A program made the translations under genes and the position numbers. The notes beneath the pieces are model-generated. The model was given only the letters and a program-made list of their open reading frames with translations, ran no database searches and was not told where the DNA came from. Below, one piece after another: positions 55,808 to 64,000 of a stretch of 64,000 nucleotides of DNA. Numbering within the stretch: the stretch's first letter is position 1; every line of letters starts with the position of its first letter. This DNA is from Isoalcanivorax indicus (GTDB lineage Bacteria; Pseudomonadota; Gammaproteobacteria; Pseudomonadales; Alcanivoracaceae): contig NZ_QGMP01000002.1 in the NCBI RefSeq assembly GCF_003259185.1, positions 124,001-188,000 of the forward strand, given 5' to 3'.

Positions 55808-58800
55808 TTATTGGCTACTTTCCAGCACCATCATGACCTGCCCCGCACTGACCGGATCGCTGGCGGCCCGTGCCAGATGGATGACCCGGCCTGCTTCCGG
55901 CGCCGTGACCTCGATCTCCATCTTCATGGATTCAAGGATCGCCACCACCTGACCGGCGCTGACCTGATCGCCCTCACTGACCATCAACTTCCAGACACTG
56001 CCTGCGGCGGGGGACTCCACCGGCACACCCTCTGGCAGCGTCTCTTCTTCCGGGGCCGACACGTTCTGCTCCGGGGAAAAGTGGATCTGCCCACTGGCGT
56101 GCCAGCGCGCCAGTTCTTCCTCGAAGGCAGCATCACGGGCTCGAGTAAAGTCAGCAATGCTGTCCGCGTTATCGAGCAGGAAGTGTTCGTACTCCTGCAA
56201 CGAGAAGCGCGTTTCCTCGATGCGCAGCGGATAGTCACCCCGGGGGAATAGCCGCCGGATATGTTCCAGCTCCTCTGCACTGACTTCATAAAAGCGAATC
56301 TGGTCGAAGAAGCGCAGCAGGTAAGGCTCGGTAAATTCTTTCGTGCGGTGATAGCGATTCCACATCTGCAAAGTGCGGCCGACAAACTGATAGCCACCCG
56401 GGCCCTCCATGCCATACACGCAGAGATAGGCACCGCCAATACCCACGGAATTTTCCGCCGTCCAGGTGCGCGCTGGGTTGTACTTGGTGGTCACCAGACG
56501 ATGGCGCGGGTCCAGGGGCGTGGCCACGGGCGCACCCAGGTAGACGTCTCCCAGGCCCATCACCACATAGCGCGCGTCAAAGACAATGCGCTTGACCTCG
56601 TCAATGCTGGCGAGCCCGTTGATGCGGCGGATAAATTCGATATTGCTCGGGCACCAGGGCGCATCGCGGCGCACCGACTGCATGTATTTTTCAATCGCCG
56701 TGCGGCAAGCCGCATCGTCCCAGGACAAGGGCAGCCAGACCACGCGCGCAGGCACCTCGACATCCGCCTGGTCACGCAGGTGATGCTCGACTTCTTCCAG
56801 CACACTGAGCAGCGTGCGACGCGGCAGACGACGCGGATCAAAATGGATCTGCAGGGACCGAATCCCCGGCGTCAGTTCCAGCACACCGTCGAGCGCCTGC
56901 TCCTGAAGCCACAGCATCAACGCATGGGCACGGAACCGCAGCCGCACATCCAGCATTTGCGGGCCGTACTCCACCAGCAGATAACGGTCGCCCGCGCTGC
57001 GATAAACCACCTCGACACCGGCCTGGTCGGCGCTGAGCCGTTTCAGCACCGCGTCTTCGGGCCGGGCTGCGGGCACCGGCACGGACCAGGGGGCCTCGCA
57101 CGGCTCGCTATCCTGCGTTTCAAACCAGCGGTCCTGTGCCAGCGCGAGCTGGTCGGCATGGTCCAGCGAGATGCATTCGAAACGCAGGGTGTCGCCCGCC
57201 TTCAGTTGCCCCAGCTTCCAGCGGTCGGCACGAATCACCGTCACCGGGCACACGAACCCACCCAGTGATGGCCCGTCTGGCCCGAGGATCACCGGCATGT
57301 CGCCGGTGAAATCCACCGTGCCCACGGCATAGGCATTGTCGTGAATATTGGAAGGGTGCATGCCGGCTTCGCCGCCGTCGCGGCGGGCCCAGTCCGGCTT
57401 CGGGCCAATAAGGCGAATACCGGTGCGGCTGGAGTTGTAATGCACCTGCCAGGTGCTGGAAAAGAAGGTGTCGATATCCTGACGTGTGAAAAAATCCGGC
57501 GCGCCATGGGGACCATAGGTGACCCGCAGGGTGTGGTAATCCGGCAACCGCTCCGGCGCGGCCAGCGCTGTGTCCGGGGCTGCCACCGTGTGGGCGGCCG
57601 CAGACAAATGCAGCACATCTCCGGCACGCAACGCCCGGCCACCGTGACCGCCGAACTGGCCCAGGGTAAAGGTACTGCGCGAACCCAGGTAGGGCGTGCA
57701 TTGAATCCCGCCGGCCACCGCCACATAGGTGCGTGCGCCCGCGCCGCTGACCTTGCCCAGCTTGAGGGTCTGCCCGGCAACCACCGCCACAGGCTGGCCG
57801 GTCGGCACGGTGTCACCGTCCAGCGTGGCGCCCATGTCGGCGCCAGTCAGCGCGATCGTAGTATCGATATTGAAGCGCAGCGTTGGCCCGTTCAGGGTGC
57901 ACTCCAGCGCAGCACAATCCGGCGCGTTGCCCAGCAAACGGTTGGCCAGACGGAAGCTGACATCATCAAACGGGCCGGATGGCGGAATGCCCACCGGCCA
58001 GTAACCCCTGCGCCCGGGAAAATCCTGCACCGTGGTCAGGGTTCCGCCCGATATCACGTCCAGCGTGCACGGTTGCCAGGGCAGGTGATCGAGACTGCGC
58101 GTGGTCATGGTGCCTTGCTGGAAGTCGGCATCGGCAATCAGGGCACGCAGGTAGCCGCAGTTGGTCTCGATGCCTTCGAGTACTGTATCCGCCAGCGCGC
58201 TCTCCAGCGCGGCACAGGCCGCCGCGCGGGTGTCGGCATGCACGATCACCTTGGCCAGCATCGGATCAAACAGGGCGGGCACCTCGAGTCCGGCCTCCAC
58301 CCAGTGGTCCACCCGCACCGCAACACCATCCGCCGGAGGAAAAGCCACCGTGGTGAGCAGCCCGGCGCACGGGCGGAAATCCTTGTTCGGATCTTCGGCA
58401 TACACCCGCGCCTGTATCGCATGCCCGCGCGGGGTCAGTCCGGCCGCCAGCGTGTCCAGCGGCGGCAGGGTTCCCGCCGCCAGCTGCACCATCCAGGCCA
58501 CCAGGTCCACGCCGTATACCTGCTCGGTCACGCCGTGTTCCACCTGCAGTCGCGTGTTCACTTCAAGAAAATAGAACGCGTGGGTGTCCTGATCGACGAT
58601 GAACTCCACCGTGCCCGCATTGCGATATTGCACCGCCTCCATCAGCCGCCGGGCGGTGGCGTGCAAAGTCTGGCGCACGTCATCGGGCAGGTTCGGCGCC
58701 GGGGTTTCTTCCACCACTTTCTGGTGGCGCCGCTGGGCCGAGCAGTCGCGCTCGCCCAGCGCCAGCGCCTGGCCGCAGCCATCACCAAAGATCTGTACTT

Positions 58801-59425
58801 CGATATGCCGGGCGCGGGCGATGTATTTCTCCAGAAATACACCGTCATTGGAAAAATTGTTGGCACTCAGGCGCTTCACCGTATCCCAGGCGCGCAACAG
58901 CGCGTGGCGATCCGCACACACCTGCATGCCAATGCCGCCGCCCCCCGCGGTGCTCTTCAACATCACCGGGTAACCAATGTCGTCGGCGGCAGCGAGCGCG
59001 GCGTCCACACTGTCGAGCAGGCCGGTGCCCGGCAGCAGGGGCACTCCGGCCTGCGTGGCAATATCGCGGGCCGTATGCTTGAGGCCGAAATCCCGCATCT
59101 GCGCCGGCGTGGGCCCGATAAAGGCAATACCTTCACGCTCGCATCGCTCGACAAACGCGGGGTTTTCACTCAGGAAACCGTAACCGGGGTGTACGGCATC
59201 CACGCCGGTTTCGCGCATGATCGCGAACAGGGCGTCCTGATCCAGATAGGTGTCTGCGGCGCCACCGGCGCCCAGTGGCCAGCGCTCATCGGCCTGGCGC
59301 ACATGCAATGAATCGGCATCGGCGTCGGCATACACCGCTACCGAGGTGACGCCCATTTCCCTGAGCGTACGAATAACGCGGCAGGCAATGGCGCCGCGAT
59401 TGGCAATCATGACTTTTCGGAACAT
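55808..59425 (-). CDS. Biotin-dependent guanidine/urea carboxylase
   Basis: A 1205-residue enzyme. Order: biotin carboxylase (about 1-445; ATP-grasp with STAGGGGIGMQVC, and ALGERDCSAQRRHQKVVEE), a KipA/AHS2-type domain (about 455-760, starting SGGTLTTVQDFPGRRGYWPV), a KipI/AHS1-type domain (about 830-1060) and the biotinyl domain with Lys1168 in LESMKMEIE. Classically annotated urea carboxylase. Because the operon has a guanidine-I riboswitch and both carboxyguanidine deiminase subunits, the true substrate is probably guanidine. Allophanate hydrolase, the last pathway enzyme, is not beside it and must be encoded elsewhere. Confidence 0.94.
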   Translation of the reverse strand: MFRKVMIANRGAIACRVIRTLREMGVTSVAVYADADADSLHVRQADERWPLGAGGAADTYLDQDALFAIMRETGVDAVHPGYGFLSENPAFVERCEREGIAFIGPTPAQMRDFGLKHTARDIATQAGVPLLPGTGLLDSVDAALAAADDIGYPVMLKSTAGGGGIGMQVCADRHALLRAWDTVKRLSANNFSNDGVFLEKYIARARHIEVQIFGDGCGQALALGERDCSAQRRHQKVVEETPAPNLPDDVRQTLHATARRLMEAVQYRNAGTVEFIVDQDTHAFYFLEVNTRLQVEHGVTEQVYGVDLVAWMVQLAAGTLPPLDTLAAGLTPRGHAIQARVYAEDPNKDFRPCAGLLTTVAFPPADGVAVRVDHWVEAGLEVPALFDPMLAKVIVHADTRAAACAALESALADTVLEGIETNCGYLRALIADADFQQGTMTTRSLDHLPWQPCTLDVISGGTLTTVQDFPGRRGYWPVGIPPSGPFDDVSFRLANRLLGNAPDCAALECTLNGPTLRFNIDTTIALTGADMGATLDGDTVPTGQPVAVVAGQTLKLGKVSGAGARTYVAVAGGIQCTPYLGSRSTFTLGQFGGHGGRALRAGDVLHLSAAAHTVAAPDTALAAPERLPDYHTLRVTYGPHGAPDFFTRQDIDTFFSSTWQVHYNSSRTGIRLIGPKPDWARRDGGEAGMHPSNIHDNAYAVGTVDFTGDMPVILGPDGPSLGGFVCPVTVIRADRWKLGQLKAGDTLRFECISLDHADQLALAQDRWFETQDSEPCEAPWSVPVPAARPEDAVLKRLSADQAGVEVVYRSAGDRYLLVEYGPQMLDVRLRFRAHALMLWLQEQALDGVLELTPGIRSLQIHFDPRRLPRRTLLSVLEEVEHHLRDQADVEVPARVVWLPLSWDDAACRTAIEKYMQSVRRDAPWCPSNIEFIRRINGLASIDEVKRIVFDARYVVMGLGDVYLGAPVATPLDPRHRLVTTKYNPARTWTAENSVGIGGAYLCVYGMEGPGGYQFVGRTLQMWNRYHRTKEFTEPYLLRFFDQIRFYEVSAEELEHIRRLFPRGDYPLRIEETRFSLQEYEHFLLDNADSIADFTRARDAAFEEELARWHASGQIHFSPEQNVSAPEEETLPEGVPVESPAAGSVWKLMVSEGDQVSAGQVVAILESMKMEIEVTAPEAGRVIHLARAASDPVSAGQVMMVLESSQ

Positions 59426-59501
59426 CGCGCTACCCGGGTGGGCCGTCCCACGGTGTCTGCTTCCCGACAGGGTCGTCCCTGCGGTGCGGTTGATCGGCGT
59501 G

Positions 59502-60143
59502 TCAGTGATCCCACACGGCCAGTTCCACAGGCGTGGGGTTATAGCCGTTACAGGGGTTGTTCAGTTGCGGGCAATTGGACATCAACACAATCACATCCAT
59601 GCGCGCGGTCAGTTCCACATATTTGCCCGGGGCGGAAATACCATCGGCAAACTGAAGTCCACCGTCAGCGGTGATCGGCACGTTCATGAAGAAATTGATG
59701 TTGTGGGTGATGTCGCGCTTGTCGAGCCCGTATTCTTCATGCTCGGCAATCGCCAGCATCCAGCTGTCGCGACAGGAATGCATGCAGCGCCGGGCCAGAT
59801 CGTAGCGTACGGTGTTGCTCTCCGACGCACAGGCACCGCCCACGGTGTCGTGTCGCCCGCAGGTGTCCGCCACCACATCCAGCATCGGGTTGCCACGGCT
59901 GGAGATCAGCACGCTGCCGGCGCCCAGATACACGTTGCCCTGCTGGCAGATCGTATCGGTGGCGCTGTACCGCTCTGCCGGGTCGGCGGCGTTGTAGAAC
60001 AGCGTGTCGGCGGCCTGGTTCCCTTCCAGGTCGGTGATGCGCAGTGTCTCGCCCGCGCGCAAGATGCCGATATAGTAATCTCCCGCGTCCACCACCTGGC
60101 GCTCACGCGCCTGACTCAGCGTACGTTCACTTTCCCGAATCAT
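59502..60143 (-). CDS. Urea-amidolyase-associated protein 2 / carboxyguanidine deiminase subunit
   Basis: A 213-residue protein of the UAAP2 family (DUF1989-like). Seen: [40 protein letters not shown], and a likely metal-binding pair of Cys/His segments ([25 protein letters not shown]). In Pseudomonas this family and UAAP1 together form the deiminase (CgdAB) that turns carboxyguanidine into allophanate. The ATG at 60143 is fixed by GGAGGTCAGC. It overlaps UAAP1 by 17 bp. Confidence 0.9.
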   Translation of the reverse strand: MIRESERTLSQARERQVVDAGDYYIGILRAGETLRITDLEGNQAADTLFYNAADPAERYSATDTICQQGNVYLGAGSVLISSRGNPMLDVVADTCGRHDTVGGACASESNTVRYDLARRCMHSCRDSWMLAIAEHEEYGLDKRDITHNINFFMNVPITADGGLQFADGISAPGKYVELTARMDVIVLMSNCPQLNNPCNGYNPTPVELAVWDH

Positions 60144-60888
60144 GCTGACCTCCATCGACAAGAAAGGATGGCCGCGCATCCTGGTAATAGAGTCGGTTAT
60201 TTTCCAGCGCGCGGCGATTTTCCGGGCGATGGTTCAGACACACATCGCCATCGCTGATCGGGTCCCCGGTCAGCAACTGCACCTGTACCCGACGACGCGG
60301 ATATTCGCTGGCCCGGTTCAGTGGGTGCGGGCAGCTATGCAGCAGCACCAGGGCGTCCATGTCGAAACGCAATGTCACCTGCGCGCCCGCCTGGCAGGCG
60401 CTGTCGTCGTAGTGCAGTTTCCCGTTGTCATCGCTGATGACCTTGCTGAAAAAATTCACGTTGGCGGCCATGTCGCGCTCGCCCAGACCATACTTGCCCA
60501 GCTCCACCAGAAAGCTTTCCTCGCCGGACAGGGTCCAGCCGTTGCGGTGCGTCTGGTAGCTGTGGTGGCCATACTGTTCACGGCACTGGCGCTTGCTCAG
60601 GTTGCCGCAAACGGTGTCATGCCAGCCGTGGCTGTCTTCAATGATGGAGGCCATGCTGCGCCCCATGTCGGAATAGAGGCAATTGCCCAGGCCGAGTCGG
60701 AACGTGTGCTGGGCCTTGAGGGTATCCGGTGCGTTGTAGCGCTCCAGCAGATTTTCCGGGTTGTAACACAGCATGCCGACATTGGCGCCACCCGCCACGT
60801 CGGTGAGCCGCAGCAGATTGCCGCGACGCATGCGCAACGACCAGTGATGGCCGCCGGGCATGGTGTATTCGTACAACAAGGCGTTCAT
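60127..60888 (-). CDS. Urea-amidolyase-associated protein 1 / carboxyguanidine deiminase subunit
   Basis: A 253-residue protein of the UAAP1 family (DUF1989-like), paralogous to UAAP2 (shared [19 protein letters not shown]-type start and the ANVNFFSKV segment). It pairs with UAAP2 as carboxyguanidine deiminase. The ATG at 60888 with GGGAGACGTT is preferred over an upstream in-frame ATG that would overlap the ABC gene. The 24-bp gap to the ABC ATPase gene shows they are cotranscribed. Confidence 0.9.
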   Translation of the reverse strand: MNALLYEYTMPGGHHWSLRMRRGNLLRLTDVAGGANVGMLCYNPENLLERYNAPDTLKAQHTFRLGLGNCLYSDMGRSMASIIEDSHGWHDTVCGNLSKRQCREQYGHHSYQTHRNGWTLSGEESFLVELGKYGLGERDMAANVNFFSKVISDDNGKLHYDDSACQAGAQVTLRFDMDALVLLHSCPHPLNRASEYPRRRVQVQLLTGDPISDGDVCLNHRPENRRALENNRLYYQDARPSFLVDGGQHDSGK

Positions 60889-60911
60889 AACGTCTCCCTG
60901 ATCATGGTGAT

Positions 60912-61700
60912 TCAATGACCCAGCACGCGGGCGGTGTCGGCCAGCTGCGCGTTCAGTGACGCCAGCGGCGGCGATGTTTTTTCCACCGGCAGGTCATAGG
61001 TGATGCGAGCGCCATAAGCCCCGGGGGCCTGCACATCCAGTCGCGTCTTGTCGAACACCCACAGACGCGTACCCAACAGAAAGCCTTCTTCCAGATCGTG
61101 GGTAATCATGAACACGGTCAGCTTCTGGCTGCGCCACAGCGACAGCACCAGCTCATGCATGTCACGACGGATACCCGGATCAAGCGCGCCGAACGGTTCA
61201 TCCAGCAACAGGATGCGCGGTCGCTTGATCAGTGCCTGCGCCAGGGCCAGCCGCTGCTGCATGCCACCGGACAGTTCATGCGGGTACTTGTCCGTGGCGT
61301 CGGCCAGGCCCACCTGCTCCAGCATCTGCCGTGCTTCCTCGCGCAAGGCCTGACGCTGCGCGCCGAAGGCGATGCCGAGAAAGCGGTTGGCCGCCAACTC
61401 GCCAGCGAGCATCACATTGCGCTCCACCGTCAGGTGCGGCATCACCGAATAGCGCTGGAAAACAATGCCCCGCGAGCCGTCGGGCTCGCCCGGGATGGTC
61501 GAACCGTCCAGCAGCAGATGGCCCCGTGTGGCCTGCTCGGTGCCCAGCAGCATCTTCAGAAAGGTGGTCTTGCCACACCCGGATGCACCCACGATGGTGA
61601 CGAATTCTCCTTCCTCGACGCGCACGTTCAGGCGCTCCAGCACTACTTCCCTGCCGTACTCCTTCCAGACATTTTTCAGTTCGATAATCGGCATGGTCAT
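60912..61700 (-). CDS. ABC transporter ATP-binding protein (guanidine/urea-carboxylase region)
   Basis: A 262-residue ATPase of the nitrate/taurine/sulfonate type. Walker A GASGCGKT (38-45), the signature LSGGMQQRLALAQAL, and Walker B ILLLDEPFGALD are all intact. It powers the permease and binding protein encoded just upstream in the operon. By context the transported substrate is guanidine or a related urea compound, but a direct assay would be needed. Confidence 0.92.
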   Translation of the reverse strand: MTMPIIELKNVWKEYGREVVLERLNVRVEEGEFVTIVGASGCGKTTFLKMLLGTEQATRGHLLLDGSTIPGEPDGSRGIVFQRYSVMPHLTVERNVMLAGELAANRFLGIAFGAQRQALREEARQMLEQVGLADATDKYPHELSGGMQQRLALAQALIKRPRILLLDEPFGALDPGIRRDMHELVLSLWRSQKLTVFMITHDLEEGFLLGTRLWVFDKTRLDVQAPGAYGARITYDLPVEKTSPPLASLNAQLADTARVLGH

Positions 61701-61715
61701 CTTCTGTTCAAAGGT

Positions 61716-62534
61716 TCAGCGCTGCATGGCATGGAACCAGGGGTAGCGCCATCGGGAGAATCGCCGCAAGGCGATGTCGATCAGGAACGCGAGCAGGGTG
61801 ATCCAGACGACATAGGGCAGGATCACATCCATCGACAGGTAGCGACGCACCAGGAAGATCCGGTAACCCAGTCCCTCCGTGGCAGCAATGGCCTCCGCCG
61901 CAATCAGGAACAGCCAGGCCGGACCCAGCGACAGGCGCACGGCGCTGATCAGGCGCGGCATCAGCTGCGGCAGGATCAATCGCAGGATGATCTGCCAGGT
62001 ATTGGCGCCCAGTGTCTGCAACTTGATGATCTGCTCATCCGGAATTTCCAGCGCACGCCCCTGCAATTCCCGAATGATGAACGGGGTGATCCCGATCAGG
62101 ATCAGCATCACCTTCGACAGTTCATCCAGACCAAAGGCGATAAACAGGATCGGCAACAGCGCCATCGGCGGCACCAGCGACAAGCCGGTCACCAGCGGCG
62201 ACAGTGTTGCCCGGATGTAAGGCACGGCACCGTTTGCCACACCAAACACGAGCCCCACCAGCGCGGCCAGCCCGACACCGATACCCAGCCGTTGCAGGCT
62301 GGCGCGGGTGTCGGCCCACAACACGTACTCACCGGTGCGCCGGTTCGGTTCGAACGCCAGCCGTTCGATGGATTCCGCCATGGTGCTGAAGGCGGGCAGC
62401 AGGCGATCGTCCGGGTTCTCCGCCAACCGCGCCCCCGATGCCGACAGGTACAGCAGCAGGAGCAGTGCGAAGGGCAACAGCCCCAGCAGTACAGCGGTCA
62501 GCTTCGAGGGTTGGCGGTTGATGAGCTTTTTCAT
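61716..62534 (-). CDS. ABC transporter permease (guanidine/urea-carboxylase region)
   Basis: A 272-residue inner-membrane protein with about six helices. The EAA-loop-like segment LGANTWQIILRLILPQLMP couples to the ATPase. It belongs to the SsuC/TauC-like permeases. It ends 15 bp before the ATPase gene and starts 5 bp after the binding-protein gene, giving one operon. Confidence 0.92.
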   Translation of the reverse strand: MKKLINRQPSKLTAVLLGLLPFALLLLLYLSASGARLAENPDDRLLPAFSTMAESIERLAFEPNRRTGEYVLWADTRASLQRLGIGVGLAALVGLVFGVANGAVPYIRATLSPLVTGLSLVPPMALLPILFIAFGLDELSKVMLILIGITPFIIRELQGRALEIPDEQIIKLQTLGANTWQIILRLILPQLMPRLISAVRLSLGPAWLFLIAAEAIAATEGLGYRIFLVRRYLSMDVILPYVVWITLLAFLIDIALRRFSRWRYPWFHAMQR

Positions 62535-62539
62535 CGTCG

Positions 62540-63595
62540 TTACAGCTCGCCGTCGGCCGCCATTTTCATGAAGGCCGGATCAAAACGCAGACGGATATTG
62601 CCAGCGTTGCCGAACACCCCGGCGGGCGTTTCAATGCCGACAAAACCAGCGCTCGGAGCGCCGTCACCCAGCAGGCCATGGTTGAACGAGAATTCCGCGA
62701 CCCGCTCCATGGTGCTGAGCAGATCGTCACTCAGGGTGAAATCAACGGCGTCCGCAGCGGCATAGAACATGCGCGTGCTGTTCAGTTGCGCCTCATAACC
62801 GGCGCGATCCGTCCCGGACGCCTCGGCCATCATGTCGCGAGCATTGCGCGCCGCGTCATCATCGCCCTGCATGCGCGCCATGATCTCGTACCAGGCGCCG
62901 GTCAGCGCCTTGCCAAACGCCGGGTAGTCTTTCAGCACCTGCGTATCGACCACCATCAGGTCGATGATCTCACCGGGAATCTTCGAGGAATCGAACACCA
63001 GGTTCGCGTTGGGCATGTCCAGGATGGTGCTCAGCAGTGGGCTCCAGGTGGCCACCGCCTGTACCCGCGGTGTCGCAAACACGGACACCAGATCGGCATC
63101 GGAGGTGTTCACCACGGTGATATCCCGCTCGGTCATTCCCACCGTTTCCAGGCCGCGTGCCAGCATGTAATGCGATACCGACAACTCGACCAGATTGACG
63201 CGCTTGCCCTTGATGTCCGCCAGCGTGCTGGAGCCCTTGAGCACCACGCCGTCGTTGCCATCCGAGAAGTCGCCGACGATCAGAGCGGTGGAGTCCTTGC
63301 CACTGGCCGCCGGAATCGTCAGGGCGTCCATGTTCGTCATGGTGCAGCCGTCATAGCGGCCGGCGGTGTATTGATTGATGGATTCGATGTAGTCGTTGAT
63401 CTGCACGACGTCGATCTCGATGTCGTACTTGTCCGCCCATTTCTTGATGATGCCGGCGTCATCGCCATAGCCCCAGGGCATCCAGCCGACGTAAATCGAC
63501 CAGCAGACACTGAACTGGGTACGGGCCAGCGCGGAGCCGGGGAACAGGGTGAGACTGAGCAGGAACAGGCAACATGCTGTGACAGAGCGCTTCAT
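62540..63595 (-). CDS. ABC transporter substrate-binding protein (urea carboxylase region)
   Basis: A 351-residue periplasmic binding protein. The signal peptide covers about residues 1-24 (cut after GSALA). The mature protein has WSIYVGWMPWGYGDDAGIIK near the N-terminus, the pattern of binding proteins found in urea-carboxylase operons. First gene of the guanidine operon, preceded by a CCGGAGGTAGACC ribosome site and the guanidine-I riboswitch. Confidence 0.92.
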   Translation of the reverse strand: MKRSVTACCLFLLSLTLFPGSALARTQFSVCWSIYVGWMPWGYGDDAGIIKKWADKYDIEIDVVQINDYIESINQYTAGRYDGCTMTNMDALTIPAASGKDSTALIVGDFSDGNDGVVLKGSSTLADIKGKRVNLVELSVSHYMLARGLETVGMTERDITVVNTSDADLVSVFATPRVQAVATWSPLLSTILDMPNANLVFDSSKIPGEIIDLMVVDTQVLKDYPAFGKALTGAWYEIMARMQGDDDAARNARDMMAEASGTDRAGYEAQLNSTRMFYAAADAVDFTLSDDLLSTMERVAEFSFNHGLLGDGAPSAGFVGIETPAGVFGNAGNIRLRFDPAFMKMAADGEL

Positions 63596-63654
63596 GGTCT
63601 ACCTCCGGGTTACCAGGATCGTCGGTGAGGAATCAGCTGACATGTGCCAGTGAT

Positions 63655-63750
63655 TGACCTCCCGGGCTTTTATCCCGCCGTGTAACCTTGAATAAGGTCG
63701 ACCGCTCTCGGACCAGGCATCAGCTGACGCTGACCGGAACCCTAGCTGTC
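63655..63750 (-). promoter_or_regulatory. Guanidine-I (ykkC) riboswitch
   Basis: The minus-strand leader of the operon carries the aptamer's conserved blocks in order: CTAGGGTTCCGG (63734-63745), CTGGTCCGAGAG (63705-63716), then ACACGGCGGGATAAAAGCC and CGGGAGGT (63657-63680). These are the hallmark words of the ykkC/guanidine-I class. It lies about 60 nt before the binding-protein gene. Guanidine binding would turn on the import and carboxylation genes. No strong terminator hairpin is seen between aptamer and gene, so control may act on translation. Confidence 0.93.
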
Positions 63751-64000
63751 CATTTGCCAAATTGTCGGGGTGAGGCGCTACGTCCTCTGACTCCTCGATG
63801 AAGATCACCTGCAAGGACGGTGCCAGCCTGCCAAGTCACTGATTCAAGGCGATTGCCAGCGCCCCGGCGAAGCTGGAGGGCGCCCGGCTGCGCCATGGTG
63901 GTGCGGATAACGCACCGCGTCAGGGCAGCACACCGGATGCAAAGCCTGCCCGGCGGTGGCAGACTTGATCGCCAGACGCCACTCTCGCCAGGGGCGGCCC
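63751..64000. other. Window end without a supported gene
   Basis: About 250 bp upstream of the riboswitch. The operon promoter should lie in its first part. A short open stretch ending GALAIALNQ on the minus strand (stop at about 63838) has an upstream in-frame stop within 25 codons, so it is not called a gene. Confidence 0.5.

Noticed and set aside
57341-59311. 656-codon plus-strand frame opposite the carboxylase gene
   Set aside because: Antisense to well-conserved biotin carboxylase sequence; no motif, Arg/His-rich.
63838-63915. 3' end of a minus-strand gene at the window edge (GALAIALNQ then stop)
   Set aside because: The frame meets another stop within about 25 codons upstream, so no gene can be supported.

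Overview
The window is a GC-rich gammaproteobacterial chromosome segment. Gene order (ridA, oxyR and recG together; prlC with yheV; hemF-aroE-tsaC-dprA beside def-fmt-rsmB-trkA-trkH) is of the pseudomonad/oceanospirillad type. Two AlkB alkane hydroxylases, one divergent from a GntR regulator and next to a long-chain-type acyl-CoA dehydrogenase, point to a hydrocarbon degrader of the Alcanivorax group. This is an inference from gene content; no rRNA or tRNA gene is in the window.

Layout. 0-8 kb: ridA, an NAD-dependent epimerase, oxyR, recG, a class V aminotransferase, a DUF5924 membrane protein and the first alkB. 8-12.6 kb: a small accessory cluster with an asparaginyl beta-hydroxylase-like enzyme convergent to a tight four-gene operon (acetyltransferase, unknown, degenerate GT2 glycosyltransferase, unknown). 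12.9-22.7 kb: katG, a membrane alpha/beta-hydrolase, small conserved proteins and a 1018-residue protein with Ig-like and propeller-like regions. 22.7-31.7 kb: an AT-richer island, almost all on the minus strand, with defence-type genes (HNH nuclease, membrane protein, TraB/Tiki-like hydrolase, TIR protein, a ParA-like ATPase coupled to a nucleotidyl-cyclase-like protein, a PD-(D/E)XK nuclease). Its right half is divided by four attC-like sites, so it looks like an integron cassette array without a visible integrase. 31.8-46.4 kb: housekeeping genes (yheV, prlC, gamma carbonic anhydrase, lpxR, aroE, hemF, tsaC, dprA, LysM protein, def, fmt, rsmB, trkA, trkH). 46.4-55.7 kb: two orphan small genes, alkB2/gntR, acyl-CoA dehydrogenase, OsmC, an alkylsulfatase-like lipoprotein, two alpha/beta-hydrolases and a VOC protein. 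55.8-64 kb: a guanidine utilisation operon (ABC importer, two carboxyguanidine deiminase subunits, guanidine/urea carboxylase) led by a guanidine-I riboswitch.

How the parts work together. OxyR probably controls katG. The two AlkBs start alkane oxidation, and the acyl-CoA dehydrogenase handles the resulting acyl chains. The riboswitch senses guanidine and switches on its import and carboxylation.

The two best candidates for undescribed biology are (1) the ParA-ATPase/cyclase-like pair in the attC-delimited island and (2) the four-gene operon at 9.1-12.6 kb. Its two unknown proteins appear to share five strand-pair/helix repeats, and its GT2 protein has lost the DxD motif.
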